Shown: piece by piece, positions 45,129 through 56,934 of the stretch
How positions within the stretch are numbered: position 1 is the first letter of the stretch
How the letters are laid out: each line of letters opens with the position of its first letter
Assembly (NCBI GenBank): GCA_014529385.2
Contig: CM043943.1
Coordinates: forward strand, 160,098,247-160,162,246
DNA: 64,000 nucleotides
Direction of reading: 5' to 3'
From: Adiantum capillus-veneris
Lineage: Eukaryota > Streptophyta > Polypodiopsida > Polypodiales > Pteridaceae
Program-made: the position numbers and the translations under genes
The notes under the pieces: generated by a model
What the model was told of the DNA's origin: nothing
What the model saw: only the letters and a program-made list of their open reading frames with translations
Database searches by the model: none

Positions 45129-45130
<2 letters not shown>

Positions 45131-45146
45131 TCTGTATCAGCTGATC

Positions 45147-46184
45147 ATGGTACTGTGCATCCAAAGGGTGCTGAAAGTGAGAGTTCTTCGCATTTCTGGG
45201 TTTTTGAAGGACCGCTTCACCATCGCTCGTGTGCGCCTGCACTCGGATCGCCCCATTGCAGCATTGCAGATGTGTGTGATATGCGCAACAAGCCACACAG
45301 AGAAGCCTCCAAGCAAGGAGCTTGTGAAACTAGTTCTGAAAGCAGGCACTGGCTCCCGCATGTGCGTCTCGCACTGCGTAAGCCTGCTTATGCACAGATT
45401 GAACAAAACCAAGAGCTGGATAGTTGCTTTGAAATGCCTCACCCTCATCCACCAAGCTCTCCAGCATGGGGGCTTCATTTACCAGGATCAATTTCTCAGC
45501 TTAAACCCCAGATCTGGAGGTAAAAACCTCCTCAATTTCTCACGATTTCGCGACAGGAGCTCGCCGCTCGCATGGGAGGCATCGTCTTGGATCCGATGGT
45601 ATGCTGGCTTTCTGGAGACTCTCATCAAAGCCTCTGCAACTCCCTCTATAGGCCATGACTTATCCAGCTTGCAAAATGATGCAGTAATAGCAGGCATTCT
45701 ACCCTTGGAAGCACTTTTGCGTGAGATCGGACATTGCCCGTTGATAACTGACATTTTGCAGCAGGGGAGCCATGTTCTGATCAGCGACGCATTTCGGCTT
45801 GTTGTCAAGGACTGCATCACAAAGCATAATGAGCTGAGGATCCACATGAAGGAAGCATGTGAAAGGCTGGATGGTCTCACAGTCTTGCAGATAACGGAGT
45901 TGTTGCGGGTGTATGAAATAGTGAATAGCGAGAGAGACACATTTGTAACACTTACAGAACATGCGGTTTCCATGAATCTCCTTCATCCTAAAGCATGTCT
46001 GGATCACAGGATCCTCAAAGACGACGAGCTCATGAATATCAAAGCAGCAATCGCAGAGGCAGTCCGAGTTTCGAAGGCAGCGGTGGCACAAATGAGCAGG
46101 AGGAAGGATGCCTCTCTAGGCTCTTTTGTCTCTCCTCTGAAATTGTTACCTCTGGGGATTTGGAAGAGCTCTGAGGGAAGATGA
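45147..46184 (+). CDS. ANTH-domain clathrin-assembly protein (AP180/CALM-like, short plant type)
   Basis: 345 codons in one exon. The ANTH domain occupies most of the protein. It has the N-terminal amphipathic region, then ICATSHTEKPPSKELVKLVL, AGTGSRMCVSHCVSLLMHRL, WIVALKCLTLIHQALQHGG, and RDRSSPLAWEASSWIRWYAGFLE, the signature of plant ANTH proteins. A helical C-terminal extension follows (IGHCPLITDILQQGS, YEIVNSERDTFVTLTEHAV). ANTH proteins bind phosphoinositides and recruit clathrin at the plasma membrane or trans-Golgi. The basic residue before the ATSH motif, Lys in most relatives, is Cys here. There are no long C-terminal DPF/NPF or clathrin-box stretches, matching the short class typified by Arabidopsis At4g40080, which is also single-exon. 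The start at 45,147 is chosen because the upstream ATG would include the GA repeat. This is the only convincing host gene in the window. Confidence 0.9.
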   Translation: MVLCIQRVLKVRVLRISGFLKDRFTIARVRLHSDRPIAALQMCVICATSHTEKPPSKELVKLVLKAGTGSRMCVSHCVSLLMHRLNKTKSWIVALKCLTLIHQALQHGGFIYQDQFLSLNPRSGGKNLLNFSRFRDRSSPLAWEASSWIRWYAGFLETLIKASATPSIGHDLSSLQNDAVIAGILPLEALLREIGHCPLITDILQQGSHVLISDAFRLVVKDCITKHNELRIHMKEACERLDGLTVLQITELLRVYEIVNSERDTFVTLTEHAVSMNLLHPKACLDHRILKDDELMNIKAAIAEAVRVSKAAVAQMSRRKDASLGSFVSPLKLLPLGIWKSSEGR

Positions 46185-46657
46185 CTCTTCTATTTTATTT
46201 TATTTATTTATTTTTTTGGGGGGGGGCCTCTTCTGAGTGCCTTTGTATTAGCCATTCATAGGGTTACATCTCTAATTAATGTGCAGCTAGCTAGCCTTTT
46301 ATAATCTGCAGCTTGCACCTCGGATTGTATATTTTGCAAAGGATGGAGGTAATACTGCACCTCGCATTCGATTTTGTAAATTTTGCACAGTATATATTGC
46401 TCTCTTGAAACCATGGCTCAAAATTTCTCTCAAGATTAATGGGCTTCCTTGAAAAAGTCCTGCCAAAATTGGAATTCAAAAAGATTTGTAGATCTATTTT
46501 CAGTCATTTTTCCTTCATCATTTTATGCGGGATTAAACCTATATTAAATAGTCATAGTGGCCTAGCTGAGTTGATGGGAGAGTAGCTCCCCAAGTTAATG
46601 CTCCCTCTTAAACACTATACGATAATGAGAGAGACTCAATAGCACCCTAGTTAATGC
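46185..46657 (+). other. Likely 3' untranslated region and spacer
   Basis: T-rich DNA with repeated TTTATTTATTTA directly after the stop, then a G run at 46,219-46,227. Imperfect duplicated words (TGCACCTCG..TTGTA.ATTTTGCA) occur at about 46,313-46,390. No ORF of note. Confidence 0.5.
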
Positions 46658-46685
46658 TGTCAAAGTTGATGATGCGGAAGCAATG

Positions 46686-46736
<51 letters not shown>

Positions 46737-46910
46737 CAACCTTGGCAATGAGTTAGTATGTCTTACAATGAGGACTAGGTGTGCTTATATACTCACCTTA
46801 GCAAATTGCCCTACCCAAGATTTGACAAATAAGTAAAATAAATACCTAAATCCAAAATAAATATTGGGATCTCATTGAGCTATTCACTTGAGATGCTATA
46901 AACTTTAACA
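46658..46910 (-). repeat. 3' LTR of the second gag-only element (253 bp)
   Basis: It contains (GA)n at 46,688-46,734. Shared with 48,839-48,950: CAAAGTTGATRATGCGGAAGC and CCAACCTTGG-like words on each side of the GA tract. Confidence 0.7.
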
Positions 46911-47271
46911 CCCTCTCTAGATCTGCAGCTCATAGTGGGCATAAATTGTGATCAAGTTGATGAAGAAGCTACCATGGACACTGCCAGCTACAGATGTCAT
47001 GTTGGATACACATTGGTCAATCTCTCACTTGAGAAAAATGCCATCTTGAGCACCAGCATGTGCATTGAACTCCGACCCATGGGTTCAAACATCGATAACT
47101 TGAATTCCAACACATGGGTCCAAATCATTTGTAGGGAGCAATGTTTGCCTCTCTCTGCCACTCACAAGCCTCTCCCTTGCTGAAGCTAGTGGCGACAATG
47201 CATCCACTTGACTATAAGGTTGGAGTCCTTGTCAGTATAGTCACACCCGCTGACTCCTTATTGTCCTTCTC

Positions 47272-47856
47272 TCAGTCATTATCAGTGCCTTCCTCATCAT
47301 GCTTACCTTTTCCTTTGTCCTTTGTAGAGCTTTTGTCATTGCCTTTGGATTTGCAACCTTTAAACAAGTGACCATGCTTCCCATAGTTGTAACAACGACT
47401 ACTAGACTTCTTTCTAGAATTCAAAGCAGTAAGTGCTTCACCACCTTCGTCAAAAATTGGAATTTCATCTTGAGTGATTAACACAACTTCCTCCTCAATG
47501 AGAAAGGAGATAAGATATCGAATTCTAGCTTTTCCTTTGTGATTTGTAGTTGCAGTGTCCTAGACACCATTTTGTACTCCTCAAGTAATTCCGTGAGCAG
47601 TAGTACACTTTTCATAGCCGATAGTTGATCATGAATAACCTTTGCATTCATAAGAAAAGACTGCATGGAACTCCTCGTTGGAAACTTGATGGCAAATAAC
47701 TATCCAAAAAGGATGATTGCTCGCATCGTAGAATCTTGATCAAACATTGAGACAAGCTTGAACCACATATCATTGGTAGTCTTCAAAGTCTGCATGGTTA
47801 GAGAAATTTCTTTGCAAGAGATTCTGCAATGGCCGACATTGCCTTCACAATGCTCG
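47272..47856 (-). pseudogene. Copia-like Gag relic
   Basis: On the minus strand it reads TNDMWFKLVSMFDQDSTMRA, then MNAKVIHDQLSAMKSVLLLTELLEEYKMV and QLQITKEKLEFDIL, a copia gag (UBN2-type) helical region. The downstream frame gives CYNYGKHGHLFKGC, a zinc knuckle whose second Cys has become Tyr. Several frame changes; no protease follows. A charged Lys/Asp tail precedes the 3' LTR side. Confidence 0.75.
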
Positions 47857-48268
47857 AATCACTTAATAGTTATGTGACTATCACGTGAGTGTAGCAGAAG
47901 GTCATCTTAAATTTTATTTTTTCTCACATTTCCACATACAGAAGGATACCGTAATATGGAATTAGGAAAAAAATTACATATTGAATAAAAAAAGAGTGTA
48001 TTCACCCCTCCCCCCTTGGTCCTAGACTAGGACTAGTTAACATCTTTATTGTTCAATGAATACAATGAAAAACTCATAAAAGGAAATCTCCTCATGCTCT
48101 ACAAAAAAAAAGGTGCTACATATGCTTACATCAAAGTGCTTAGGGTTGCAAATGAGATGATAGAGTGTATTCTATTTGTCTAAAATTCAGAGATAAGGAG
48201 TTTTATAAGTAGTCTTGAACGCAGGCGATATACACTATTTATACATAGTGACCCCCTGAGATCAAATT
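47857..48268. mobile_element. hAT-like MITE, copy C, enlarged
   Basis: On the minus strand the start GGGGGTCACTATGTATAAATAGTGTATATC and the end GTGATAGTCACATAACTATTAAGTGAT match copy A at 29.6-29.85 kb closely (more than 20 shared words in order). An extra ~170 bp lies in the middle, with its own C/T- and A-rich boundaries. It lies upstream of the gag relic. End points are approximate. Confidence 0.65.
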
Positions 48269-48824
48269 CCAAGGAGCGTAATTATTGTTGTTTGATTTTC
48301 CCTAGCGTTCAAGCAAGGGGGGGCATGTTGTTGGTACAAGGTCTTGAAAAATCTCTTCTTCCTTCTCGTACTTCAAAAGGGCCACACAGTTCCCAAGCCA
48401 CTCCACAAAATTATGCATTGCCTTAGAGAAAATTGGGCTCCAAAATTCCTTCCTCCCAATCCATCAAGATTGTGTCAATATCCACCAATTTTGCTACCCT
48501 AAACCGCCCAATGGATCTCTGTTCATAGTGTTTTAAAATGTTGAGGCATCAAAGGGGGGAGGGGGAGTACGCCTTGGACATTCCTACCAAGCACCACTTC
48601 TAGGAGTGTTTTAAAATGCAATCGCAAGAGGTGTGCAGAGCACTACCGAGGAGAATCTTTAAAACTAGCATTTCAAAATGATAAGAGCAAGGGTGAAGAC
48701 TTTCCACTGTGCTCCAGGAGAACTAAGACTCGAAAACTACATGTGTTATAAAATATCATCTATGTCATAGCTTCTCCTCCTTCACCACATGCTCTTTTGA
48801 TCAACGTACGTTGGACTCCTCTAA
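48269..48824. other. Leader of the second gag-only element
   Basis: Between primer site and MITE copy C. No ORF with a motif. The words TGTTTTAAAATG... and AGGGGGGAGGGGGAG occur near 48,530-48,565. Confidence 0.4.
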
Positions 48825-48882
48825 GGCTCTGATAGCATCTCAAAGTTGATAATGCGGAAGCGATGAACCAAGAGGGGGGGTG

Positions 48883-48917
<35 letters not shown>

Positions 48918-48955
48918 AAACCAATCAACCTTGGAAATTGTTAGTAGGTTGCCGC

Positions 48956-49796
48956 GATCGGACGTCTGCAACATAGCTGTTTGGCACTAACATAATGTCA
49001 ATACACAGGGAAGCGACCCAGGCACGAAAACTCTTTGAGGGCATCAACCTCAAGAAGTGAATGCACAGAATGAAGCCATCTAAGCACTACCAAATCTATC
49101 ACTCTCTACTCAGGCAATCTGCCTATGTCCTATCTCACCGCTCTCGGTTGTCATGCTAATTGAGAATGATTACACTTAGCTTAAAGAGCACAAGACAAGA
49201 AACACAATGCAATAGTCGAAAATGAATTTGGATTACCAGAGCTCAAGAAAAATCGATTACAAGTTTCTTGAGAGTAGTCACTCTCATTCATACGCTCAAA
49301 AGCTCCAAAACTTAAGATAATGTTACAAAGGGTGTGTTCAAACTCAAAAAACTGAGTTTTATACCTAGGCTTTTTTGGACAGTTGCTGGCTTACAAGGCT
49401 CAAATCTCATAATCGGACATTACAACTCAGGTTTACAGAAGTTTGGCTCAGTAATCACCCGGATAAATAATCAGAGTTTCTCATATTTACAGAGCTTTTT
49501 GTGGAAAAATAATGTGAGTACATTGACGCCTTTATGAGGAATGGCCGGCTTTGGAGGGTGCCCATTTGGTTCATTTGCCAACATTTTCTCCTTCCTAGCC
49601 GTTGCACGTCCTCGTGCAAGCTTTGTCTTCAGCTTGATCATCACTTTGACTTCAGTAGTCAAAGGTTCGCTTCTCGAGGGTCTTGGTGATGCTTCTGAAT
49701 TTTTCTACCTTGGCCACTATATTTGCTTGGACTATTGAATCTTTGAAGGGATTATTGATAGGTTTTCAAGCCCATCTATGGGAGCAAACCCTATAG
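48956..49796. other. Non-coding sequence between elements
   Basis: Begins at a sharp switch from LTR homology at ~48,950. The minus ORF at 49,471-49,662 is Lys/Arg-rich but has no domain I recognise. Confidence 0.4.
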
Positions 49797-49986
49797 TGAA
49801 AGGCCAAAGAGTAGAGTGGCATGTGGTTCTCCTCCCAATCTCCCTACTTATATCCCTTGGCCCTTGCAAGTAGGTCCCCTAAACTCATGCCTGGCCCTCG
49901 GCTCCTAGCTGTATTGAGCCATTCAGTCCTTGGCCCTTGGCCTACTACCCGGTCCCACCATTGTCCTAACATTACTCCCCCCTTGG
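49797..49986 (-). repeat. Short 3' LTR (175 bp) and polypurine tract
   Basis: On the minus strand, a purine tract (AAGGGGGGAGTAA, 49,984-49,972) is followed by TGTTAGGACAATGG and ends CTTTGGCCTTTCA at 49,797. It is the partner family of 31,234-31,411. The interior would lie above 49,986, but no gag or pol motif is recognisable there. Confidence 0.75.
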
Positions 49987-51440
49987 AGAAGCGTTTTCGT
50001 CCTTGAAAACACAAGTGATCATATCTTCATAAGAACACTAATTTTTTCCACCGTGGCATCCTTCATGGATACAACGGTTCGTTACAGTGGAACCCGATTC
50101 AGTAGGAGGTTCAATGAAATCAAGAATAGCATCTTGATTTTTCACATTGTTGTCCCTGTTCAACTGTCTTGGTTAACCGACTCATAATCAACATAGCGTG
50201 AAGACTCCATGTAGAACTCATTTAAGAATGCTAAATGAGTTATCCCAACTAAGAGGTGTCTAAATACAAACCCGGGTTTCAGACCTTCTGAAGGTTCTAG
50301 AACGTGTAATAAAACCTCTGCTCAACTTTCCATGAAAGTAATATGCTGACATACTCATCAGCGGCAACCAAGTCCTTGACTTGCTGTTGTTTCTTGCCAT
50401 TATCCAACCTCATCGAAACTGATGATGAAGGTTGAGAACTTGAGAATAACAGGTAGAGACTAAAACTAGTCGCAACATGCCTTTCATCATATGAAGCAAA
50501 CTCCAAACCGGAAAGGTAACCAATCCAGTTGTGTCCCGTATGCACTTAGCATATTGTTTAGGGTGGTTTACTAATGTGTGCACTAAGCATAACTTTTAGT
50601 ACTAAATAGAATGCTTGTAAGCTATCCATAACGCGGGATGAATAGCAGAGAATAAGCATGAGGTGATTTTCCCAATCAATTAAAGACAGTCTTCTGTGGC
50701 TGACGATAACCTATGACTAACCAAGTGAGGTTCTAGTTGGATACTTGATGTGAATTTGAGCAAAAGTAAACTCATAGAGTTTAGATCATCCAATCACAGA
50801 CACCCATACTAAACCATTATCGTATATGGCCGGGTGTGAACTCATACTAAATCTGCTAGAGAGGTTGCACTTGAAGTGCAAAAACTTGCAGAAACAATAA
50901 AGTCCATGAATTTGCATGCCACTCCAAAAAAATCTATGCTAAACAATAGGGCCCATAACACCTAGTGTGCATGCATTTAACACAAACAAATTTGAACCAC
51001 AATTTCATGACAAGACTTTCCACGGTACCTACATGAAAGCCTTGCAACATAAGTTGGGCCATAACAGAATGTGAAAAATGCAGTCACACCTAGGTACCAG
51101 CCATGAGACATTCTCATTAGCATAGCATACTTGGCTAACGTAGAAACAACCATCCATTTCTTGGTTGTTTCATAGCACTTGTAATCTCAACAAGTCTATA
51201 CTTAGTACCCGACAATTTCTGGCCACTGAAATTGTTCTTGATACTGTGTGCTCCAAATGATCTAGCAAATGGATGCGATCAGCACCTAGGAACGTCGTCC
51301 TAACACATCATTAAGAATTAGGTGCCAGTGTCAGACCCAGAGACTCATATTCTCCACATGTGGAATATATCTCAAATGAGGATGTCAGAAAAAGTGACAT
51401 CCATCAAGTACGAGATGTACTTGTGTGTGGAGGTAACTGT

Positions 51441-51550
51441 AAACACTCTGTGACATGAGTGAGAGGGACCCTCATAGACTTGCTCCACACTGACTAAACA
51501 CTCTGTGATGTGAGTGAGAGGGACCCTCATAGACTTGCTCCACACTGGCT
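51441..51550. repeat. 55-bp tandem duplication
   Basis: Two adjacent copies of a 55-bp unit starting AAACACTCTGTGA, at 51,441 and 51,496, with two or three differences. Confidence 0.9.
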
Positions 51551-51728
51551 AAACCGAACTCCGTGAGTTCCTAGACCATGTTGTATCCCATGTGACAACA
51601 TGTGCCAGACAGAACGCTACCATGTAGTTTTGTAACTGTTTCAACAAGAATTAAACCTATCATGGTATCTTGATGAACAGTGAAGAGAGAAAGTGACAAC
51701 ACTTTCTCAAAAGGCTATGCTCTTACAT

Positions 51729-51860
51729 GACTTCTAGCTTAAGCATCCCCTTGTAAAGAGCAAGCTAGATGAAAGACTTCTACCTTAAACATCCCCTTCT
51801 AAAGAGAAAGTTGGATGAAAGACTTTTAGCTTAAACATCCCCTTGACAAAGATAAAGAAA
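51729..51860. repeat. 46-bp tandem repeat, nearly three copies
   Basis: Units start at 51,729, 51,775 and 51,821 (GACTTYTARCYTTAARCATC), each with AAAGAG and GATGAAA words. Confidence 0.9.
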
Positions 51861-54564
51861 TTGAAACTTCTACCCTTGGGTGTTGCCTTTGCAATCCAAA
51901 CCCATTGGTTAGAATCTACGTAGTCAAACCCCTTGGCAAGACCCTTGATAGAAACTGCTCAACTAGCAGGTAATGGTAACCAACATAGTCGATCATTTCA
52001 AGTTGAATTTGTCCACTACCTCGTGGTAGATTGTGGACTTCTTTCCTTGAAAGTATAATTGGAATAGATCAAACTGTGATCCTCAATGCCTATGGAGTGA
52101 TTTAGTGATCACCCGCTAGGTCTTACCCCAAAACTGTGTTTCCATGGACACTCATAGTGCCATAGAGGGAGCAGGAGATCCACACAAGTGAGATGCCTAG
52201 CTCTTAGGGTCAGCCATGCTGTCTCAACTGTTTGCTGCATCTAAACTGCGTGGTATAGATCAGCTGATGTGAATTTGAAATTATCAGAAACTCAAGTCGA
52301 GCATCGCACTAAAAACTTGTAGTGCAAAAATGACACCCAAAACAGCCGTAATGGCAAGAGTCTTGCGTGTCCATTAACATCGATGGGTACTCCACTGGGT
52401 ATATATGTTCAAATGTGAGAACAAGCACCCAAGAAATGCCAACAAATGGGTCTTACCCTAGGTCTAACAATGGCTCTTAGCCTTTGTGGTTCATAGCCCT
52501 TATTTCAATAACAAATTAGTGTTCAATCGACAAGCTGATGAAGACTAATTTGGGTGGCATCTTGGCCACTTTCTAGCAGAGAGTTAGAGCACCTTGGCTC
52601 AAGCTGACTCACAAGCAAAACATGTATCAAAAGCTTCTTAGAAAGTTTTCATTATTCTTCAAGTGAAAGAAGAAAGAGAGAGAAAGAGAGCATGCTGGGC
52701 TGCGGAAATTTCCTTAAGTTGCTAGAGTGTATACCCAATCTACATGATCTTATGCATCTTATGCCTAGCTTGCAGCTTATCCTATAAGTATGTAACAAAT
52801 TGCCTGTATGATGCTCTCATCGAGAGAGGTAACAGAGAACACGAGTCACATCTTGACCCATCTACCTTGTAGGGGTCGTGACTATACGAGGATGACTTAA
52901 ATAGGGCACTTTTCTTGTGAATAAGTCCTAGATTTAGGTTCCTTTTAGTGTTGTTGTGTGTTGACAGCAACCAAAAATCATGTTAAACAATCCATCACTG
53001 ATATTGTCCTTGACAGAGTTGCTAGTGTGATAGCGGAAGCGTAATTCATGAGGTGGTAGAATTGAATTCACCTAGCTAGCATGCCTTGCATGCAAAATTG
53101 TAACCCCTTGCTGAGAGTGATGGCCTCAAACGTGAGAGCCAAAACAAAAGTGCCTTGCACAGTAGCGTGTACTGTTAGAGAGACATCCTAACTTGATGTT
53201 GCCACACATAAAATGGGAGCAAATATACGTATTTTACCAATTCTGCAAACGTTATACCAATGCCCTTGATTTGAAGTCAATGGGCTATATCGTTGTACAC
53301 ATTAGAAGCGTGGCTTCATGTGAAATTGTCAAAGCACTTTGCTTTGTACAACATACAATATTTTCCAAAATAAATGTGAAAACATGGAAAAACAAGCAAA
53401 AATTAAAATTGTCTAACCTGGTCATCCTGCTGTAACCAATTGTCTTGAAATCCTGAAGGACAAACTCGCTAGAAGATGGCTCATAGCCATAGCTGTTGCG
53501 CGAGAGAAGAGTTGTAGCATATATTATATACACCCTCTTTGCATGTAATGAAATAACACGCAGACACTGACAAATTTCTCCAAGTCTTTATGCTCACAGA
53601 ATAACCCAAACGGGAAAATCTCAATGCAAGATGCTGAACTAAAATCCTTGCTTCCCTTAACTTATGGAGTTCCTAAGAGCTCATAGCTAAAGGATATTTA
53701 TGCTAACAAACAGATATCATAACAAAAGAAAGTCGACCCTGTCGATCATTCACAAAAAATAGATCTTGTCTACTTGTAGATTTGCTGCAAAAATAGAATT
53801 ATATGTGCAAAGTATGTGCATCTCGTACATACTTGAGTCTATGAATGATATCCGTGATCAATTGTAGACGCACTTTGCATACCATAGTTATTAAGCACAT
53901 GCTCAATAAACAAATATCAACAGTGTACCTCATTAAGTACACCTACCACCGTAAGAATCGAATGAGTTGCCAGCAAGAAGAAAACCGAGAAATGATTTTT
54001 CAGTTACCGATGTTTGGTTCAATAGACATTGCCGATAGTGGATTCAACTTCACCATTTCATATCGCCTGCTTCTTAGAATTCAATTAATGATCGGCCTTG
54101 CCAATCATCGTTGCCTTATAAGGCACAGGCCATGCCTGAGTTGCCTCTACTACTAGACAACCGTGCCCCGTAGAAACCCGTGTAGAGGTTATCTCTATTC
54201 AAGCTGTGCTCCTTAGTCCAAATGACGGTAATAACTTACCAAAATTGGACGTAATATGTTGACCTTGGTCATACTGGACCCATAGTTCATCTCGCGTGGC
54301 ACCATGCACGATTAATATAAGAACATACTCTTGCAATACAAATTGTATACATAAAGCTATGAAAATTGCAAGAACCATGGGAAAAAACAAAAATATCATT
54401 CTTTTGGTAATATTGCCAAGCATTGCTATAGCTTAACACAAGCCTTGCTTGTCTCAAATGATGTGCCAACATATCATATATGCATAAGCTATATGTTAAT
54501 TCTAGAAATGAACAAATGTTCTTGAGGAAAATAACAAGCAACAATGAAATATATTGCTTACCTC

Positions 54565-56493
54565 CTAACTCGTAACTACTTGAACTGGTACAACATTTTC
54601 ATTTTCTGAGCTACTAGGTAGCAGAACAATCCCTGATACATTTGTCATGATTTTCCTGATTTGGTTTGGTTTTTTCGGGCAATCGGGGATTAAGTGAGTG
54701 ATGCCACACTCAAGACAATAGGCATTTACTTCAATGATCTCCGTATGAGGACATTGTTTGACCAAGTGGTTGTCACGACTTTTGTGACAATCTATCTCTG
54801 GTTGAGGAGATTCTTTTAGCATTTCCTCTTGGTTATAAGCAAGCTTTCCTCTTGACCTAGATAAGCCGCTATTTGCAATGAATCGCAATGTCCTTTCATC
54901 CATTTCATACCTTCTTTCTCTTGATTGAAACCCAGGAGGTGGAGGTTGTACCGGCCTCACCATTCCATGTGTTTCTCTCACATTTTGTTTCTCCGAAGGG
55001 TAGTATCCACTTTGGTTGCTATACCACATTGTAGCTGGTACTGGCATTGGTTAATTTGATGCTTCCATCATTGGCATGTATCTCATGCCTACCGGCATTC
55101 TAGCACTTGGCAGCAGCGGAGGTTGTTGTCCTAAGACAAGCTGTGGCCTTAAAACTCCTACTGGTCCTGGCGCATTCCCCGTAATGTATCTAGGGTGAGT
55201 AGGTGCTTCTGGAACAGGTTGTACATACCTCTCCCTAGCATTTTTCATGCCATAATAACACTCTTCCTCCATATGGTTCGTCCATTTTCTCTCAATTTCA
55301 CACCACTTCAGCTCTCCCGAATCAGACCTTACAAGAGGAATCAACCTCTTGACCAAGTCGTCGATAAGCTTTTCTTGATCAATAGGTGCCGTTGGCTTGG
55401 CAATGGACTCACTTGTCTGTGAAACACTATGCTGAGAGTATGTGTCATCTCCTTGACTCTTTAAGTCCGTTTCTTTGTTTGCCTCACAGTTATCCACTAG
55501 ATAAAGAGCTTCTTTGATCAACTCGTTTAGCGTCATCCTCCTTATCATATGCAGATCCTTCTGAATGCCCACGTGTCTCATTCCCTGGATAAAGATCAAC
55601 ATCAGTCGTGCTTGCGTAGGTAATTCCGCTCTCGGACAGAGCTTAACATATCTCTTGATCCGTAATGATGCTTTGCGTACTGATTCATTCTCTTTCTGTT
55701 TGAATCTATGGATTTGCGAGACCGTGTTGTGAGCAATGCCTTTTGGCGAGAATTCTTCAATAAACTCTTCAAACAGCTCATCTAGGGTCTCAAAATCCCA
55801 TTTTTCCACCGAATCGAACCATGTAGCTGTATCATCTTCTAGAGTCAATCCAAATCCCGCAAACTGTGTCGCAAAATCTGAAACTTCCTCTGCTCTAGTC
55901 ACTCTTCTAAAAGCCGCTACGTGATCTCTTGGGTCTTTATCTCCGGAGTATTTTCTGTTTACCCATTTCTGGACTTGGGATGGTCTAACTCGTCGATTGT
56001 CTACAAGTCTAACCAGAGACTCTCCCAATCCTTCCCTCGTTATCGCTCTTGAAGGGAATCCTGGTGGCTCTCTTTTTGGAATTCCTATAGGAATCCTCGT
56101 GTTTGGTGGAGGCATTTGTGGTCCTTCATTGACCAAATATCCACCTCTTTCTAGTACAGTCTGTGGATTTGTTCTTTCTACAACTCTGTATTCTCGTCCA
56201 TACTTGTCGACAACTGTAGATCTCCATTGACACTCGACTCCGTATGTGTAGACATATAAGAGCTTCTAATCCGTTATCTCTTCTAGGTATGGATCTGAGC
56301 ACCTATAAAGATTGACCTCGTTGTCGTCAATGTTTCTATATAGTCCTTCACTCTCATGACCAATCATCCAAACTCTCTCAACAAGATGGGTCTTTATCAA
56401 TTGCAAGTTTGGAAGATCCATTGTGGGAGGATATTCCTCTATCGTCGGGATCTCCAAGCTTGTGTAAGTTGCATTTGAATCTAGGGTACACAT
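54565..56493 (-). pseudogene. Ty3-type Gag of the palindrome family, two in-frame stops
   Basis: One minus-strand frame runs 643 codons with only a TAG at 56,268-56,266 and a TAA at 55,053-55,051. The middle part is a retrotransposon capsid domain: WVNRKYSGDKDPRDHVAAFR, TATWFDSVEKWDFETLDELF, and FKQKENESVRKASLRIKRYV, with a basic/acidic linker following. The C-terminus has two tandem knuckles, CHKSRDNHLVKQC and CLECGITHLIPDC. The first lacks its second Cys and both have CX2(C/S)X3HX4C spacing. No protease or RT follows. The 5' leader and LTR lie at higher coordinates. Confidence 0.8.
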
Positions 56494-56934
56494 GATTTCT
56501 GGGCTTAAGAGCTTTTGCTTGGTTCAAGTAGACTTAGTCCACTGTGTTCAAGGGCTTTGGTTAGGGAAAAGTCGAAACTATGTCCAAAACCGCAACCGTT
56601 TCGTCACAATTCTCGCAAATTGTCGCTTTTAGACACCCCTAACTTGCGGATGAATTTTGAGGCCTCAAACGATGTTTTTTTCAAAGTTGCGATGGCATCC
56701 ATTTAGTTCAAGTTTTGCTCTAAGATCTGTAGAGCCGCTCTCAGGCTACGTTTTGATATAAAAACTTTTCCGATCCGATACCGTTTGTGAAAGTTATGGC
56801 CAAAACAGTGAAATGCAGTTTAGAATGGTCAAAATGAGTCCAAATTCAATTTTGAAAGAAGATTTGGGATCTCTGTGACACTGTGAACACTTCTGTATGG
56901 TCAAAATTACAGTTGGACCCTAAAACTGGCCTAG

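Larger units (their letters stand above)
46658..48955 (-). mobile_element. Second gag-only copia-like element, 5' LTR truncated
   Basis: The 3' LTR is at 46,658-46,910 (minus-strand start TGTTAAAGTTTATAGC, with a purine tract beside it at 46,911-46,922). A matching LTR end at 48,839-~48,955 is followed inward by the primer-like TGCTATCAGAGCC (48,837-48,825). The interior encodes only copia gag fragments. The 5' LTR match stops at about 48,950, where unrelated sequence begins. Both LTRs carry a GA microsatellite, as in the element at 28.7-31.2 kb. Confidence 0.7.
49987..54564. other. 4.6 kb without a recognised gene
   Basis: Only short ORFs without motifs on either strand. Two tandem repeats are listed separately. 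Stretches around 52,730-52,990 look like a degraded LTR (minus-strand TGTTTAACATGATTTTTGG). This is probably old retrotransposon interior. Confidence 0.5.

Noticed and set aside
45063-45146. Upstream in-frame ATG for the ANTH gene
   Set aside because: It would translate the GA microsatellite as Arg-Glu repeats; family members start near the ATG at 45,147.
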